Origin: Dehalococcoidia bacterium
Lineage (GTDB): Bacteria; Chloroflexota; Dehalococcoidia; DSTF01; JACRBR01
Length of the DNA: 64,000 nt
Assembly (NCBI GenBank): GCA_040902535.1
Contig: JBBDXD010000018.1
Span: forward strand, 231,875-295,874
Direction of reading: 5' to 3'
Below the pieces are notes generated by a model. That model was not told the DNA's origin. It was given only the letters and a program-made list of their open reading frames with translations, and searched no databases. Both the position numbers and the translations under genes were made by a program. Shown here in pieces: positions 22,996 to 33,087 of this stretch. Numbering within the stretch: position 1 is the first letter of the stretch; each line of letters starts with the position of its first letter.

Positions 22996-24353
22996 CACGT
23001 TGGCTCCCCGGGCACGAAGGCGCGGCGTCCATCCCACAGCATCAACAGTGTCGCAGCGGCGATGATGATCGCGAGCGGAATCGCCGGGAAGTGAAAACGC
23101 GGGTCGCCGAAGAAGGCAAGCGGGACGGCGATCACGTACAGCATCGCCAACAGCACGAACAGGCGCCGAATATCGCTCGAGAGTGCGAACGCCGCCGCAC
23201 CGAGAAGGACGATGATGCCCGTCGCGTAGTAGATCGCGTTCGCGGCGAAGACGAGCATGCCCTTGCGCGGCTCCGGTATGAACGGATCGTGGCCGTAGGA
23301 CTCCGCCGCCCAGATCCCGTCGTCGTCCTTGTAGAGCAGCCAGTACGCCTTGTTCGCGATCAACTCCGGCATGCGCAGCGGATGCTGAAGCACGTCCTGT
23401 ACGGCGATCTTTGCGCCCTCGCGGTTGCGGTGCAGCTCCACCTCTTGCGGCGACATCCCTTCGACACCCTCAAAGCACTTGCCGGTGAGCGTAAACCGCC
23501 CATCCGCTCCGTTGTAGTTGCCGATGCACAGGTCGTCGCCGAGATTCGTCGAGGGACCGGTGAGTTGATCGAAGGCCAGCGTGTTGCGAATCGACCATGG
23601 CACGATGAGCACGGCAATGCCGGCGAACAGCACAGCGGTCTGCAGCAACGCGCGCTTCTTCGAATCGAGATAGAACAGCCAGATCGCGAGCAGCAGGAGT
23701 GGGAAGATCAGCGTGATGCCGCGCGTCATCGTCGCGGCGCTGAGTACGAGCCCGGCGGCGAAGAGCTGCGAATACGGCATTCCCGTGCGGGCCCAGGGTT
23801 TCCACAGCAATATGAGCAAAGCCGCCACGAACAGGTACGTGAATAAGGGCTCGGTGAGGATCGTGCCGGTGTAGTAGACCTGGCTCGGGAAGATCGCGTG
23901 AAGCGCTCCCGCGGCGAATGCCACCCGCCGATCGAACAGCCGCGCGGCGATCAGAAAGACGCCAACCGTCGTGAGCGCGCCGAACATCCCGTTCATCATC
24001 TTGATGCTGAAGATGCTGCGCTCCCAGCCGACGAACTCGCCGGCCTTCTTCAGGCCCGCGACGGTCGCCGGGAAGCCCACGGGGTAGTACGCGAACGGTT
24101 CGCCAGTCGGGCGGATGTAGCCGTCGCCGTCGGCCATCAGGTCCGACAGCAGGTTGTACATCACGGGATCGTTGAGGCCCTGCGGCGGCCGGTCGTTGTA
24201 CGCGATCCAGGCCGCACGCGGCACGATCGCCATGGCGAAGACGACGATCGCGAGGACGATGTCGAGACGCAGACCCGCTAACCGTGCGCCGGCGTGGGTG
24301 GCGGGAATCGTCCGTGGCTCGACTCGCGCGGCCGCTGGGGCGTCCAGACTCAC
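22995..24353 (-). CDS. GT-C fold membrane glycosyltransferase-like protein 2
   Basis: 452 residues from GTG 24353, which overlaps the upstream stop by four bases (GTGA); the frame is open further upstream but that part lies inside the neighbour. Multi-span protein with GLNDPVMYNLLSDLMADGDG and AYYPVGFPATVAG corresponding to the acidic and WPPGYP-type motifs of its sisters, YYTGTILTEPLFTYLF, and a C-terminal hydrophobic block ending RRAFVPGEPT. Same predicted role as protein 1; the acceptor or donor may differ. Confidence 0.8.
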   Translation of the reverse strand: MSLDAPAAARVEPRTIPATHAGARLAGLRLDIVLAIVVFAMAIVPRAAWIAYNDRPPQGLNDPVMYNLLSDLMADGDGYIRPTGEPFAYYPVGFPATVAGLKKAGEFVGWERSIFSIKMMNGMFGALTTVGVFLIAARLFDRRVAFAAGALHAIFPSQVYYTGTILTEPLFTYLFVAALLILLWKPWARTGMPYSQLFAAGLVLSAATMTRGITLIFPLLLLAIWLFYLDSKKRALLQTAVLFAGIAVLIVPWSIRNTLAFDQLTGPSTNLGDDLCIGNYNGADGRFTLTGKCFEGVEGMSPQEVELHRNREGAKIAVQDVLQHPLRMPELIANKAYWLLYKDDDGIWAAESYGHDPFIPEPRKGMLVFAANAIYYATGIIVLLGAAAFALSSDIRRLFVLLAMLYVIAVPLAFFGDPRFHFPAIPLAIIIAAATLLMLWDGRRAFVPGEPT

Positions 24354-25660
24354 GCCGTAGCGTACCCCTTCTTGCGGAGGCCCGGCAGAGGCCGGCGGGC
24401 AGCTTCGACGACCACGAGGGTTCCGCGCGCCGCGAGGATCGCGACGACGAACACAATGGGATAGTGAAAGCGCGGGTCGCCGAAGAAGAGCAGATGCGTG
24501 GCCGACCAGGCGAGCACGAGCATCGGCAGCAGCACGAATGCATCCCGGAGCCGGCTCAAGCTTGCGAGGAATCCGACGCCCCCGAGGACCAGCGCCGTGA
24601 ACCAGAACACGTTCGCCGTATCCCGCAGCCCGTTCTCCACCGCATCGGGACCGTAGTACCCGCGGTCGAATCCCGAGTTCCAATCGAGCGCCGTGGCGTC
24701 TGATGCGTAAAGCACGCGGAGCTTGATCGCCGCGAGACGCAGCTCATCCTTCGGGTGCGTGAACATGTACGCCAGGCCCTTCCGCAGTGCGATCCTGTCC
24801 GCTGCGACTTCGATCTCGGGTTGGCTGAGCCCCGCGCGGTCGGGCTGCGGCAAAGCACCGCCGGCGACGTACATGCCGCCACTCGCACCCTGGTGGTGAC
24901 CGATCCAGACGTTTGGGCCCAGGTTGGTCGCGATGATCACGGGACTTCCGAGCTTCTGCTCATTCCGGATGACCCAGGGCGCAAGTACGACGCCGGCTGC
25001 AAACGCCGCCAGCATACCCCAGCCTATCGCCGCCTTCCACCGGTGGCTCGCAAGGCCGCACACGACGACGCCGATCGGGAGCAGCAGCAACGCTTGGCCG
25101 CGTGTGAGCGCCGCCAGCGCCACGACGGCGCCGAACCCGATGAGCACGGTGCGTCTCGCTGCTGGACCCTCCGTCGCGGACACGGACACGAGCAGCAACA
25201 CCGCGAGCGAGAAGAGCAGCGTGAAGAGCGGTTCCGAGAGCGAGAGGGAGGTGTAGTAGATCTGCCCGGGCCAGACGGCAAGCGCGACAGCGGCAATGAT
25301 CGCCGCCGGGCGGTCGAGGAGGCGCAGCGCGATCGCATACACCACGACGATGGTGCCGAGCGACAGCGCGATGTTGGCTGCGGCGGCCTGGTAGACGCCC
25401 TCGCCGAAGAGCACGAACACGCTGCCCAGGAAGACAGGGTAGCCGGGTGGCCACGCCGCCGTGGGCGTCCCCGTGTATGGATTCACGTATCCATCGCCGT
25501 TGGCGAAGTAGTGCGCGGCGACGCGATACCACGCGGTGTCGTCGAAGCGGCCTTCCAGCACCGGATCCGGATGGATCCAGATCACCCACGCAACGCGCAA
25601 GACGAGCGCGACGACGAGGATAGGCCCGATGGCCGCTCCGTGCATCCGGACGGCTGTCAA
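24350..25660 (-). CDS. GT-C fold membrane glycosyltransferase-like protein 3
   Basis: 436 residues from TTG 25660 (431 from the in-frame ATG 25645). Motifs: RFDDTAWYRVAAHYFANGDG and AAWPPGYPVFLGSV near the N-terminus, IYYTSLSLSEPLFTLLFS, then GPNVWIGHHQGASGGMY in the large extracytoplasmic loop. Ten or so hydrophobic spans. The shared FDD-x-W-Y / WPPGYP / SEPLF series with proteins 1 and 2 marks three tandem paralogs. 24-base gap after the upstream gene, otherwise fully coupled downstream. Confidence 0.82.
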   Translation of the reverse strand: MTAVRMHGAAIGPILVVALVLRVAWVIWIHPDPVLEGRFDDTAWYRVAAHYFANGDGYVNPYTGTPTAAWPPGYPVFLGSVFVLFGEGVYQAAAANIALSLGTIVVVYAIALRLLDRPAAIIAAVALAVWPGQIYYTSLSLSEPLFTLLFSLAVLLLVSVSATEGPAARRTVLIGFGAVVALAALTRGQALLLLPIGVVVCGLASHRWKAAIGWGMLAAFAAGVVLAPWVIRNEQKLGSPVIIATNLGPNVWIGHHQGASGGMYVAGGALPQPDRAGLSQPEIEVAADRIALRKGLAYMFTHPKDELRLAAIKLRVLYASDATALDWNSGFDRGYYGPDAVENGLRDTANVFWFTALVLGGVGFLASLSRLRDAFVLLPMLVLAWSATHLLFFGDPRFHYPIVFVVAILAARGTLVVVEAARRPLPGLRKKGYATA

Positions 25661-25683
25661 ATCTCAACCCTGCAGTGTCAGTC

Positions 25684-27180
25684 CTACTGGGAGCTGACCG
25701 TTGCGGGGGACACGCGCCTGATGTGTCCGCCGTCATACTGGGCGAGAAGGATCTCGCCTTCGATGCTGTCTTCCAGTGTGGCGAGGTCACGCGATGGAAT
25801 GGCGCGCACGACAACACCATCGCCGTACAACGCGTTGCCGACGGATGTCAGCCAGGTCGGCTGCCAGTACGGGTTCGTCCACAGACCTTCATCGTCGATG
25901 ACGTAGATCGTGGAGCCGGCGGGGACGCTGGGATAGGCGCCCTTCAATTCCTGCGCGAGCAGCTCCCAGCGGTCTGTTTCCTTCAGGAAAGGCGACGTCT
26001 GGTGTACCGTCTGCCATGAGTACAGGCCGGCGACCGCGAAAAGCGCCGCCGCGGCAAGCAGGTGCGCTCCCGGCTTGTTCAGCCGCGCCAGGTGATGATG
26101 CACCCAACCCGCGGACAACGCGACGAGTATCCCGAAGAACGGTAGCGCCATGTACGTGTAACGCGTCGCCGTCCAGATCTTCCCCGGCGCATACGGCATG
26201 ATCGCGATCACCATGCCGATCGCCGCTATGCGCGCGAGATGAGGGCCGCGTATGAAGAAGAAGATCGCGAAGCCAGCGACGATCGAGCCCCAGATCCACT
26301 CCATCGCGGACGGATCCAGCGGGATCGCGCCGACTGGGTACGCCATCCGCGACATGTACACCCACGTCTCGCGTGCGATGTGCCAACCGACACTGTAGAA
26401 GCCCGTATCGACGCCTTGCTTGCCGCTGCCCGCGAGCGCCGCGATGGTGATGCCGGCGGCGAGCGCGAATGGCGTCATCTTCACCACCGTCTCGAGCGCG
26501 TCGCGGTGCCGCATGTGCGCGTAGGCGACGTAGTACACCAGCAGCACGGCGCCGATGACGACGCCGCCCTCATTCGCAAGGAAGCCGGCGACGAAGAGCG
26601 CGAAGGACAGCCAGTACAGCGCCCGTCGCCGCTCGCCGCCATCGACGTAGCAGTGCATGGAGTAGAGGGACGAAATGAGGAGGAACTCGCTCAGTACGTG
26701 GGGGAACGCCGTTATGTACGTTACGGTGTGTACCGCCGAAGCGGACACGCCGAAAATCAGCGCCGCCGCCGAAGCCACAAATACCCGCTTCGAGATTGCG
26801 AGCACGAGCTGGTAGAGCACGACGATCGTCGCGACGTGCACGACGAGATTGACGATGCGCCACGCCATCGCATTGAACCCGAAGAGTTGGAATTCGGCGT
26901 AGTAGACGGCCATCGTAAGCGGTCGCCAGTTGGGCGTCAGGTCATCCAGCAGGACGACATCGCGCATGTACGCCGGAAACGCGCGGGTCTGGATGTCGCC
27001 GAGCACGAGGAAGTCGTCGCCAAAGAAGTAATAGGAGAGCGTGGAGATGTGGACCCCCACAGCGAGGGCGATGATGCCGAGCAGCGGCACATAGCGGCCG
27101 ATCGCCCGCACGGCATCGCCCAGTGCGCGTCCGTCAGCACGTTCAAAGACGGAGCCATTGGTAGCGGCAACAAGTGCCAT
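25684..27180 (-). CDS. Multi-span membrane protein, GT-C/PMT-like, first gene of glycan operon
   Basis: 498 residues, ~11 hydrophobic segments. An early loop FFGDDFLVLGD holds an Asp pair, and LTPNWRPLTMAVYYAEFQLFG resembles the NWRPLT region of TMTC/PMT-like proteins. Less like the other three GT-C genes than they are to each other. The C-terminal ~110 residues form a soluble extracytoplasmic domain (YPSVPAGSTIYVIDDEGLW). ATG 27180 has AGGAG nine bases upstream and an AT-rich patch before it (27190-27215) that may hold the operon promoter. Confidence 0.78.
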   Translation of the reverse strand: MALVAATNGSVFERADGRALGDAVRAIGRYVPLLGIIALAVGVHISTLSYYFFGDDFLVLGDIQTRAFPAYMRDVVLLDDLTPNWRPLTMAVYYAEFQLFGFNAMAWRIVNLVVHVATIVVLYQLVLAISKRVFVASAAALIFGVSASAVHTVTYITAFPHVLSEFLLISSLYSMHCYVDGGERRRALYWLSFALFVAGFLANEGGVVIGAVLLVYYVAYAHMRHRDALETVVKMTPFALAAGITIAALAGSGKQGVDTGFYSVGWHIARETWVYMSRMAYPVGAIPLDPSAMEWIWGSIVAGFAIFFFIRGPHLARIAAIGMVIAIMPYAPGKIWTATRYTYMALPFFGILVALSAGWVHHHLARLNKPGAHLLAAAALFAVAGLYSWQTVHQTSPFLKETDRWELLAQELKGAYPSVPAGSTIYVIDDEGLWTNPYWQPTWLTSVGNALYGDGVVVRAIPSRDLATLEDSIEGEILLAQYDGGHIRRVSPATVSSQ

Positions 27181-27266
27181 CTACGCGCGCTCCTGTAGGT
27201 TATTCATACGAAGATTCAACTTCGAGACACCCAGACGTTTTCGCGATCCTAACATCGGTCAAGTGA

Positions 27267-27291
27267 GGCGGCAATACATGGAGTTGCCGCC
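27267..27291. terminator. Hairpin in spacer
   Basis: GGCGGCAA (27267-27274) pairs perfectly with TTGCCGCC (27284-27291) over a 9-base loop. No T-run. It lies between the end of the flavin reductase gene and the start of the glycan operon, both on the minus strand, so it may end the former. Confidence 0.5.
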
Positions 27292-27376
27292 GAAGCTACG
27301 AAGATGTAAAGCCCGCCTTGAAAGAGGATCGGCGCGAATGTGCTTGTCGTACAGCCCATCGGTAGCTGAAGCCCGC

Positions 27377-27862
27377 TCAGGGGGCCAGCGTGCGGTAGCC
27401 GCCGCGGTAAAAGACCAGCGGCGCGCTCTCGCTCACCATGCCGGCCGCCACCACCTCGCCGATGAAAATCGAATGGTCGCCGCCCTCGAACAGCTGCGTC
27501 ACCTGGCACTCCAGGTATGCCAGGCAGTCTTCGAGCACGGGCGCGCCGGACTCCCCGATCAAGAAGTGCTGGCCCCGCAGCGAGTTAATCTCGGGCTCGG
27601 CCCGAATGGCGAAGATGCGCGACACATCCTCCTGGTGCGCGGCGAGGATGTTCACCGCAAAGACGCCGCTCCGCTCGAGCACGCCGTGCGTGTGCGTGTT
27701 CTTCTCCACGCACACCAGGATCATCGTCGGGTCCAGCGAGAGCGACGCGACGGCGTTCGCGGTCATGCCCTGCATCTCTTCGCCGGCGGCGGTGGTGATC
27801 ACAGTCACGCCCGTGGCGAAGTGGCCGATAATCGAGCGGAACTCCAGCGGATCGACAGACAC
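27377..27862 (-). CDS. Flavin reductase-like FMN-binding protein
   Basis: 161 residues. FMN-dependent reductase of the flavin reductase-like domain family that supplies reduced flavin to a monooxygenase or acts directly. Seen: FRSIIGHFATGVTVITTA (flavin-binding start), GMTANAVASLSLDPTMILVCV, GVFAVNILAAHQEDVSRIFA, and late HSIFIGEVV. The start is GTG 27862 with AGGAGG four bases upstream; the frame is open 126 bases further but no family sequence is there. No oxygenase gene next to it. Confidence 0.9.
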   Translation of the reverse strand: MSVDPLEFRSIIGHFATGVTVITTAAGEEMQGMTANAVASLSLDPTMILVCVEKNTHTHGVLERSGVFAVNILAAHQEDVSRIFAIRAEPEINSLRGQHFLIGESGAPVLEDCLAYLECQVTQLFEGGDHSIFIGEVVAAGMVSESAPLVFYRGGYRTLAP

Positions 27863-27992
27863 GGCCCCTCCTGATGCTCGACGATCGATGACGGAACTTC
27901 GTTGCGGGCGTGCGAAGCTCGCCTGAGCGAAAGCATGGTTCGCCAATTCGAGGATCATAACATCGCGCCAACTTCTCCGGCAGAGCATTCAG

Positions 27993-29210
27993 TCAGACCC
28001 GTACGATGGAGATCACCTCTTCGTCCGGTTTGACGGCGCGGAATTGACGCAGCAACAGCAGGTCGTAGACCGACTTGAGCGTACCGGCGACGATCAGCGG
28101 CCATCCGAACGACGTCGCGCCAAGCATCGCTCCGGCGATCACGGGGCTGCCGGACGACGCGAGACTGCGCGACACGCCGGTGACGCTGGCGGCCGCCGCA
28201 CGCTCGTCAGGGTCGACGACGGCCATCACATACGACTGGCGCGTCGGCACGTCCATCTGCGACAGGGATTGGCGCGCAAGCAGCATCACGACCGCAAGCC
28301 AGACGTTCGGCATGAGCGCGACCGCGATCAGGAGGATGTTCGAAGGCAGGTGCGTGAATACCATCGTGTTGATCAGCCCGAATCGCTCCGCGACGCGCGC
28401 GGCGACCAGGAAGGAGAACGCAGTGAAAATGCCGGCAACGAAGAAGATCACGCCCGTCTGCCCGATCGACAGTCCGTAACGCTCGAACAGCCACAGCGCG
28501 AGCATCGACTGCACGATGAATCCGCCGGCGAACGCATCGAGCGCGAAGAGCGCCGAGAGGCCGAAGACAATGTTGCGGGAACGGTGCAACGGCGCCCGCG
28601 GCTCGCCCGGCACCGTCTCGATCGACGGCGAGAGCGCCCGATAAGCGGCGAAGTTTACGAGCGCCAGCACGCCGTAGAAGACGAACATGCCGCGCATCGC
28701 GTCGGTGAGATCCCAGTCGAACACGCGTACGAGCAGCGATGGCAGGCCGGCGAACAGTGCGCCCGACGACGCCGCGAGCACCGCGAACAGGTTGTACCGC
28801 GCGAAGAGCGCCGTCCGCCGCTGTCGCTCGACTGTCTCCGGCAAGATCGCCTGCTCGATCGGCAGGAAGACGCTGACGTCGCTGAACGATGGGTTCAGCG
28901 TGCCGATCAACGCGATGAACAGGATCGGCACGAACGCGGTGGTCGAAGCGAACGCCAATCCCGTGCCCGCTGCCACGACGGACGCCATGAGCAGCAGTCG
29001 CCGCCGCCCGAAGCGGTCGGCGATCGCTCCCGCCACGATCGTCGCGGCGGCGGTGCCGAGCAGCGTCACCGTGGTGATGGCGCCGATGCGCACGCCCGAG
29101 AAGCCGAGGCGCGCCAAGTAGCTCGCTAGCAGCACGCTTACGAAGCCGTCGGAGAACGAGCGGACGGTGCGGGTGGCGAGGATCAGATAGGCATCGCGTG
29201 TGAGCTGCAC
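27993..29210 (-). CDS. MFS transporter
   Basis: 405 residues, 12 hydrophobic segments. GAIADRFGRRRLLLMAS is the loop 2-3 MFS signature; the second half has ARVAERFGLINTM at the equivalent place. Substrate unknown, drug or metabolite efflux type. GTG 29210 is the start, with TAAACT-N6 just upstream; this -10-like box overlaps the stop codon of the histidine phosphatase gene, so the transporter can be transcribed separately and leaderless although it is only nine bases from its neighbour. Confidence 0.9.
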   Translation of the reverse strand: MQLTRDAYLILATRTVRSFSDGFVSVLLASYLARLGFSGVRIGAITTVTLLGTAAATIVAGAIADRFGRRRLLLMASVVAAGTGLAFASTTAFVPILFIALIGTLNPSFSDVSVFLPIEQAILPETVERQRRTALFARYNLFAVLAASSGALFAGLPSLLVRVFDWDLTDAMRGMFVFYGVLALVNFAAYRALSPSIETVPGEPRAPLHRSRNIVFGLSALFALDAFAGGFIVQSMLALWLFERYGLSIGQTGVIFFVAGIFTAFSFLVAARVAERFGLINTMVFTHLPSNILLIAVALMPNVWLAVVMLLARQSLSQMDVPTRQSYVMAVVDPDERAAAASVTGVSRSLASSGSPVIAGAMLGATSFGWPLIVAGTLKSVYDLLLLRQFRAVKPDEEVISIVRV

Positions 29211-29216
29211 GAGGGC

Positions 29217-29222
29217 AGTTTA
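29217..29222 (-). promoter_or_regulatory. Putative -10 box of leaderless MFS mRNA
   Basis: On the minus strand: TAAACT, six bases, GTG 29210. The TAA is also the stop codon of the upstream phosphatase gene. Confidence 0.45.
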
Positions 29223-29867
29223 CGCGCGCGCCTCGCGATGAAGCAGGTCGCCGCCGACGCCGGCGGCCAGCAGGTGCGACTGGTCGTTGAGTTGGACGAG
29301 GGTGCAGCCGCGCTCGCCGACGTCGATGACGGTGCGAGCGGCGAGCGCCTGGCGGATGTGCCGAAAGTCGGCGATCGGCAGCGCGAGCGCGCGGCAAATC
29401 ACCATCAGGATCACGAAGTTATGCGAGACGACGATGACCTCGCCTTCCGGGTGCTCGCCGTGCAAACGCTCGATGCTTGCCCAAGCGCGGTCCTGCACCT
29501 CCCGCAGCGTCTCACCTCCCGGCATGCGCGCATCGCCGCAATCGCGCGACATCCATTGCTGTAGGAAGTCCGCATGGCCCGCGCGCAACTCCGCGCTCGT
29601 GAGATGTTCCATCGCGCCGACATCCATCTCGATCAACCCGTCGTCGATGGCGATCGTGGCGCCGGTCGCGCGAGCGATGCTGCGCGCCGTATCGAGCGCG
29701 CGAGCGAGCGGACTGGAGACGATGGCATCGGGCGCGCGCAGGAAGGACGCGGCGAGCGAGCGTGCCTGCGCCCTCCCCCGCTCGTTGAGCGGCACATCGG
29801 CGCGTCCGAGCGTGAGCTGGCCACGATTGTGCTCGGTCTCGCCGTGGCGGATCAGGACCAGCCGCAT
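29220..29867 (-). CDS. Histidine phosphatase family protein (phosphoglycerate mutase-like)
   Basis: 215 residues. LIRHGETEHNRG near the N-terminus holds the phospho-acceptor His8 and Arg7; the second catalytic histidine is in VIVVSHNFVI. Cofactor-independent phosphatase of the phosphoglycerate mutase branch; small phosphorylated metabolite substrate. The ATG at 29867 overlaps the DUF2344 stop by one base (TGATG), so the frame's upstream extension is not used. In an operon with DUF2344 and the CorC-like gene. Confidence 0.9.
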   Translation of the reverse strand: MRLVLIRHGETEHNRGQLTLGRADVPLNERGRAQARSLAASFLRAPDAIVSSPLARALDTARSIARATGATIAIDDGLIEMDVGAMEHLTSAELRAGHADFLQQWMSRDCGDARMPGGETLREVQDRAWASIERLHGEHPEGEVIVVSHNFVILMVICRALALPIADFRHIRQALAARTVIDVGERGCTLVQLNDQSHLLAAGVGGDLLHREARA

Positions 29868-30552
29868 CAGCCGGCGAACCTGCCGCGCTTGCGCCACGCA
29901 TCGCGCGCCGCCGAGGCGCCGGCAAGCACGAGCTTTGTACGATGGATCCGGTGAGGCTGCGGCAGCCCGAGCGCGGCGGCGACCTGCTCGGGGCGGCCGG
30001 ACCCCGTGTTGTCCGCGCGCAGAAGCATCCGAAGCCGAAGACCGCCGTCACCTGGCTCAACTGTTATGTCGTGTATCAGCGCCCGCAGGTCGTACGCTTT
30101 CGTCTCCTCATCACGCTTGTGCTCCCATGGAAACGTCTCTGCGGCCAGCAACTCCTCGACGGCGCGCGCCACCGCAGCATCCAGTGGCGCGTCGATGTCG
30201 ACGTCGTACGCGGCGGCCCGCACCTCCGCCTGCAGGGACGGCAGCGTCAGACCAGCTTCCTCGACGCGCAGAATCTGTACGGCCACGGTCAGTTGCGGCG
30301 TCACCCGCTCGCTGAACGCTCGCGGCAGCATCACGGTCTCCAGAAAGACATCCATCAGTTCTGCATCGCTGGTGACGCCGACGGGCAGCGGCGCCGCCAG
30401 GGCGATCTGGGGGTGCGGCGAGAATCCCTCCGAATAGAAGACCGGGATCTCGGCGCGGCGCAACACCCGTTCCCAGAACCGCATGAGGTCCAGGTGCGTG
30501 ATGTACTTCATCTCGTCGCCGCGCGTGAAGGTGACGCGCAAGCGCTGCGCCT

Positions 30553-30556
<4 letters not shown>
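29867..30556 (-). CDS. TIGR03936/DUF2344 protein without its radical SAM partner
   Basis: 229 residues. RLRVTFTRGDEMKYITHLDLMRFWERVLRRAEIP and YSEGFSPHPQIALAAPLPVG are the hallmark of the radical SAM-linked DUF2344 family. In many genomes this domain follows or is fused to a B12-binding radical SAM protein and sits near ribosomal L21/rne genes; here it stands alone between a phosphatase and a CBS-domain membrane protein. Exact role unknown, thought to relate to tRNA/ribosome modification. Four-base overlap with the upstream gene. Confidence 0.88.
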
Positions 30557-31866
<1,310 letters not shown>

Positions 31867-31971
31867 TCGATCGTCGCGGCCTCTCGCCGCCTCATCGAGG
31901 CTTCAGGCTCGACGGTGCATCATAGCGCACAGACTGGAGGCGGGACGCACCGGCCGCGGCGATTGCACCTG

Positions 31972-32577
31972 TCAGGCGGACTCCGCGTCGCTCCTGGGCG
32001 CCGCTGTCCTTTCGACCGGTTCGTCAAGCAGCGATTCTTCGAGCAGCGCCATCGCCCGCTCGCACCACTCGACGTACGCGCGCCGGTACGCGAGCGCCAT
32101 CTCGAGCGTCAACGTCCAGTAGAGCGCGTGCTTCGTCGTGAACCTCTCATGCTCGACGGCGTGGGCGATGCGCGGGCGCAGCACCGTCTCGGAGAACGCA
32201 ATGACCTTCTGATGCTCCTCCATCTGGCGGCGCATCAACAGCAGCGTGTCTTCGACCGGGATCTCGGTCCCGAGAAAGATCTTGATGAGGAACGGGTCGC
32301 GCAGGTCGGCCGGAGGCGTCGGCGTGCGCATCCAACGAAGAAACTCGTCCCGGCCCGCTTCAGTGATCTCGTAGATCTTTCGGTTCGGGCGGTTCTCCTG
32401 GACCTGCACGTGCTTCGATACGTATTCGGAATCTTCGAGCGACTTGAGCGTCGGGTAGATCTGGCTCAGCTCGGCGTTCCAAAAATGCTCGATCGACGAG
32501 TCGAAGAACTGCTTGAGTTCATACCCGGTCATGGGCTCATAATTGAGCAGCCCCAACAACGCGTGTTTCAGGGACAA
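31972..32577 (-). CDS. PadR family transcriptional regulator
   Basis: 201 residues. N-terminal winged helix LLGLLNYEPMTGYELKQFFDSSIEHFW...LSQIYPTLKSLEDSEYV (residues 8-52) with the PadR wing RKIYEITEAGRDEFLRWM, and a C-terminal helical Vir-type domain (LLLMRRQMEEHQKVIAF) for dimerisation. Start is TTG 32577 with GGAGG seven bases upstream. Probable target: its own promoter or the small gene upstream, whose AT-rich inverted repeat at 32858-32883 resembles a regulator site (inference). Confidence 0.9.
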   Translation of the reverse strand: MSLKHALLGLLNYEPMTGYELKQFFDSSIEHFWNAELSQIYPTLKSLEDSEYVSKHVQVQENRPNRKIYEITEAGRDEFLRWMRTPTPPADLRDPFLIKIFLGTEIPVEDTLLLMRRQMEEHQKVIAFSETVLRPRIAHAVEHERFTTKHALYWTLTLEMALAYRRAYVEWCERAMALLEESLLDEPVERTAAPRSDAESA

Positions 32578-32616
32578 ACGGAACCCTCCGGCGTCAATTC
32601 CGGATCATAGCGCGGA

Positions 32617-32811
32617 CTAGAGCTTGTGCGGGCCGGCCAGGTGCGCGGGCTTGCAAATGATGACGTTGCGGGTCTTCGCGGCGGCTTCACGGTCGCGGCT
32701 CTCGAACTCGCGCAGGCTCCGGAGCCACTTGCGGCTCTCGGCCACGCGGTCGCGGTCAGCGGCCAGCGCCATGAACAGGTGCGGTGCAAAAACGAAACTC
32801 GTGTCCAACAT
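32617..32811 (-). CDS. Small orphan protein, 64 aa
   Basis: 64 residues, MLDTSFVFAPHLFMALAADRD then a basic, helical EFESRDREAAAKTRNVIICKP. No family recognised. Supported by a strong ribosome site (GAGGAGG seven bases before ATG 32811) and an AT-rich promoter-like patch upstream. It shares the strand with PadR, 39 bases ahead of it, and may be a regulated small partner. The codon pattern fits its neighbours. Confidence 0.6.
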   Translation of the reverse strand: MLDTSFVFAPHLFMALAADRDRVAESRKWLRSLREFESRDREAAAKTRNVIICKPAHLAGPHKL

Positions 32812-32857
32812 GGTTCAGCCTCCTCGTCGATACGGCTGGGCGGCGGGTACATGCCCT

Positions 32858-32883
32858 CTATATATCGACACTTATATATAACG
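32858..32883 (-). promoter_or_regulatory. AT-rich inverted repeat, promoter/operator
   Basis: TATATATCGACACTTATATATA: two TATATA blocks facing each other across eight bases, the sharpest AT island in the region, 47 bases upstream of the small orphan gene. It can supply a -10 for the minus strand and a symmetrical PadR-type binding site. Confidence 0.5.
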
Positions 32884-32922
32884 CCTGCAGCCCCACAGGC
32901 GCAAGGGCTTTGGAGGCATTTG

Positions 32923-32931
32923 TGCGATAAT
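32923..32931 (+). promoter_or_regulatory. Extended -10 promoter element upstream of sucC
   Basis: TGCGATAAT matches the extended -10 form (TGnTATAAT) with one change. It lies 157 bases before the sucC start, leaving a long 5' leader. Confidence 0.4.
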
Positions 32932-33087
32932 TCACGAGCTCGTAACAAGGACTCGCCAGGCGATTTCCGCTCTCCCCGTGTTGCCCGTGTGCAGTCCTGC
33001 CGCCACAATCTCGGCAACCACCGCACATACGTGTCGACGCCCGGAAGAGGGGCATCGTCAGACCTGTGCGAGGCGAGAGAGGGAGCT

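Noticed and set aside
22174..23094. Plus-strand frames opposite the GT-C genes (also 23091-23846, 24755-25906, 26239-27198)
   Set aside because: Antisense shadows, rich in Arg/His/Glu, no recognisable domain; the minus strand encodes coherent membrane proteins.
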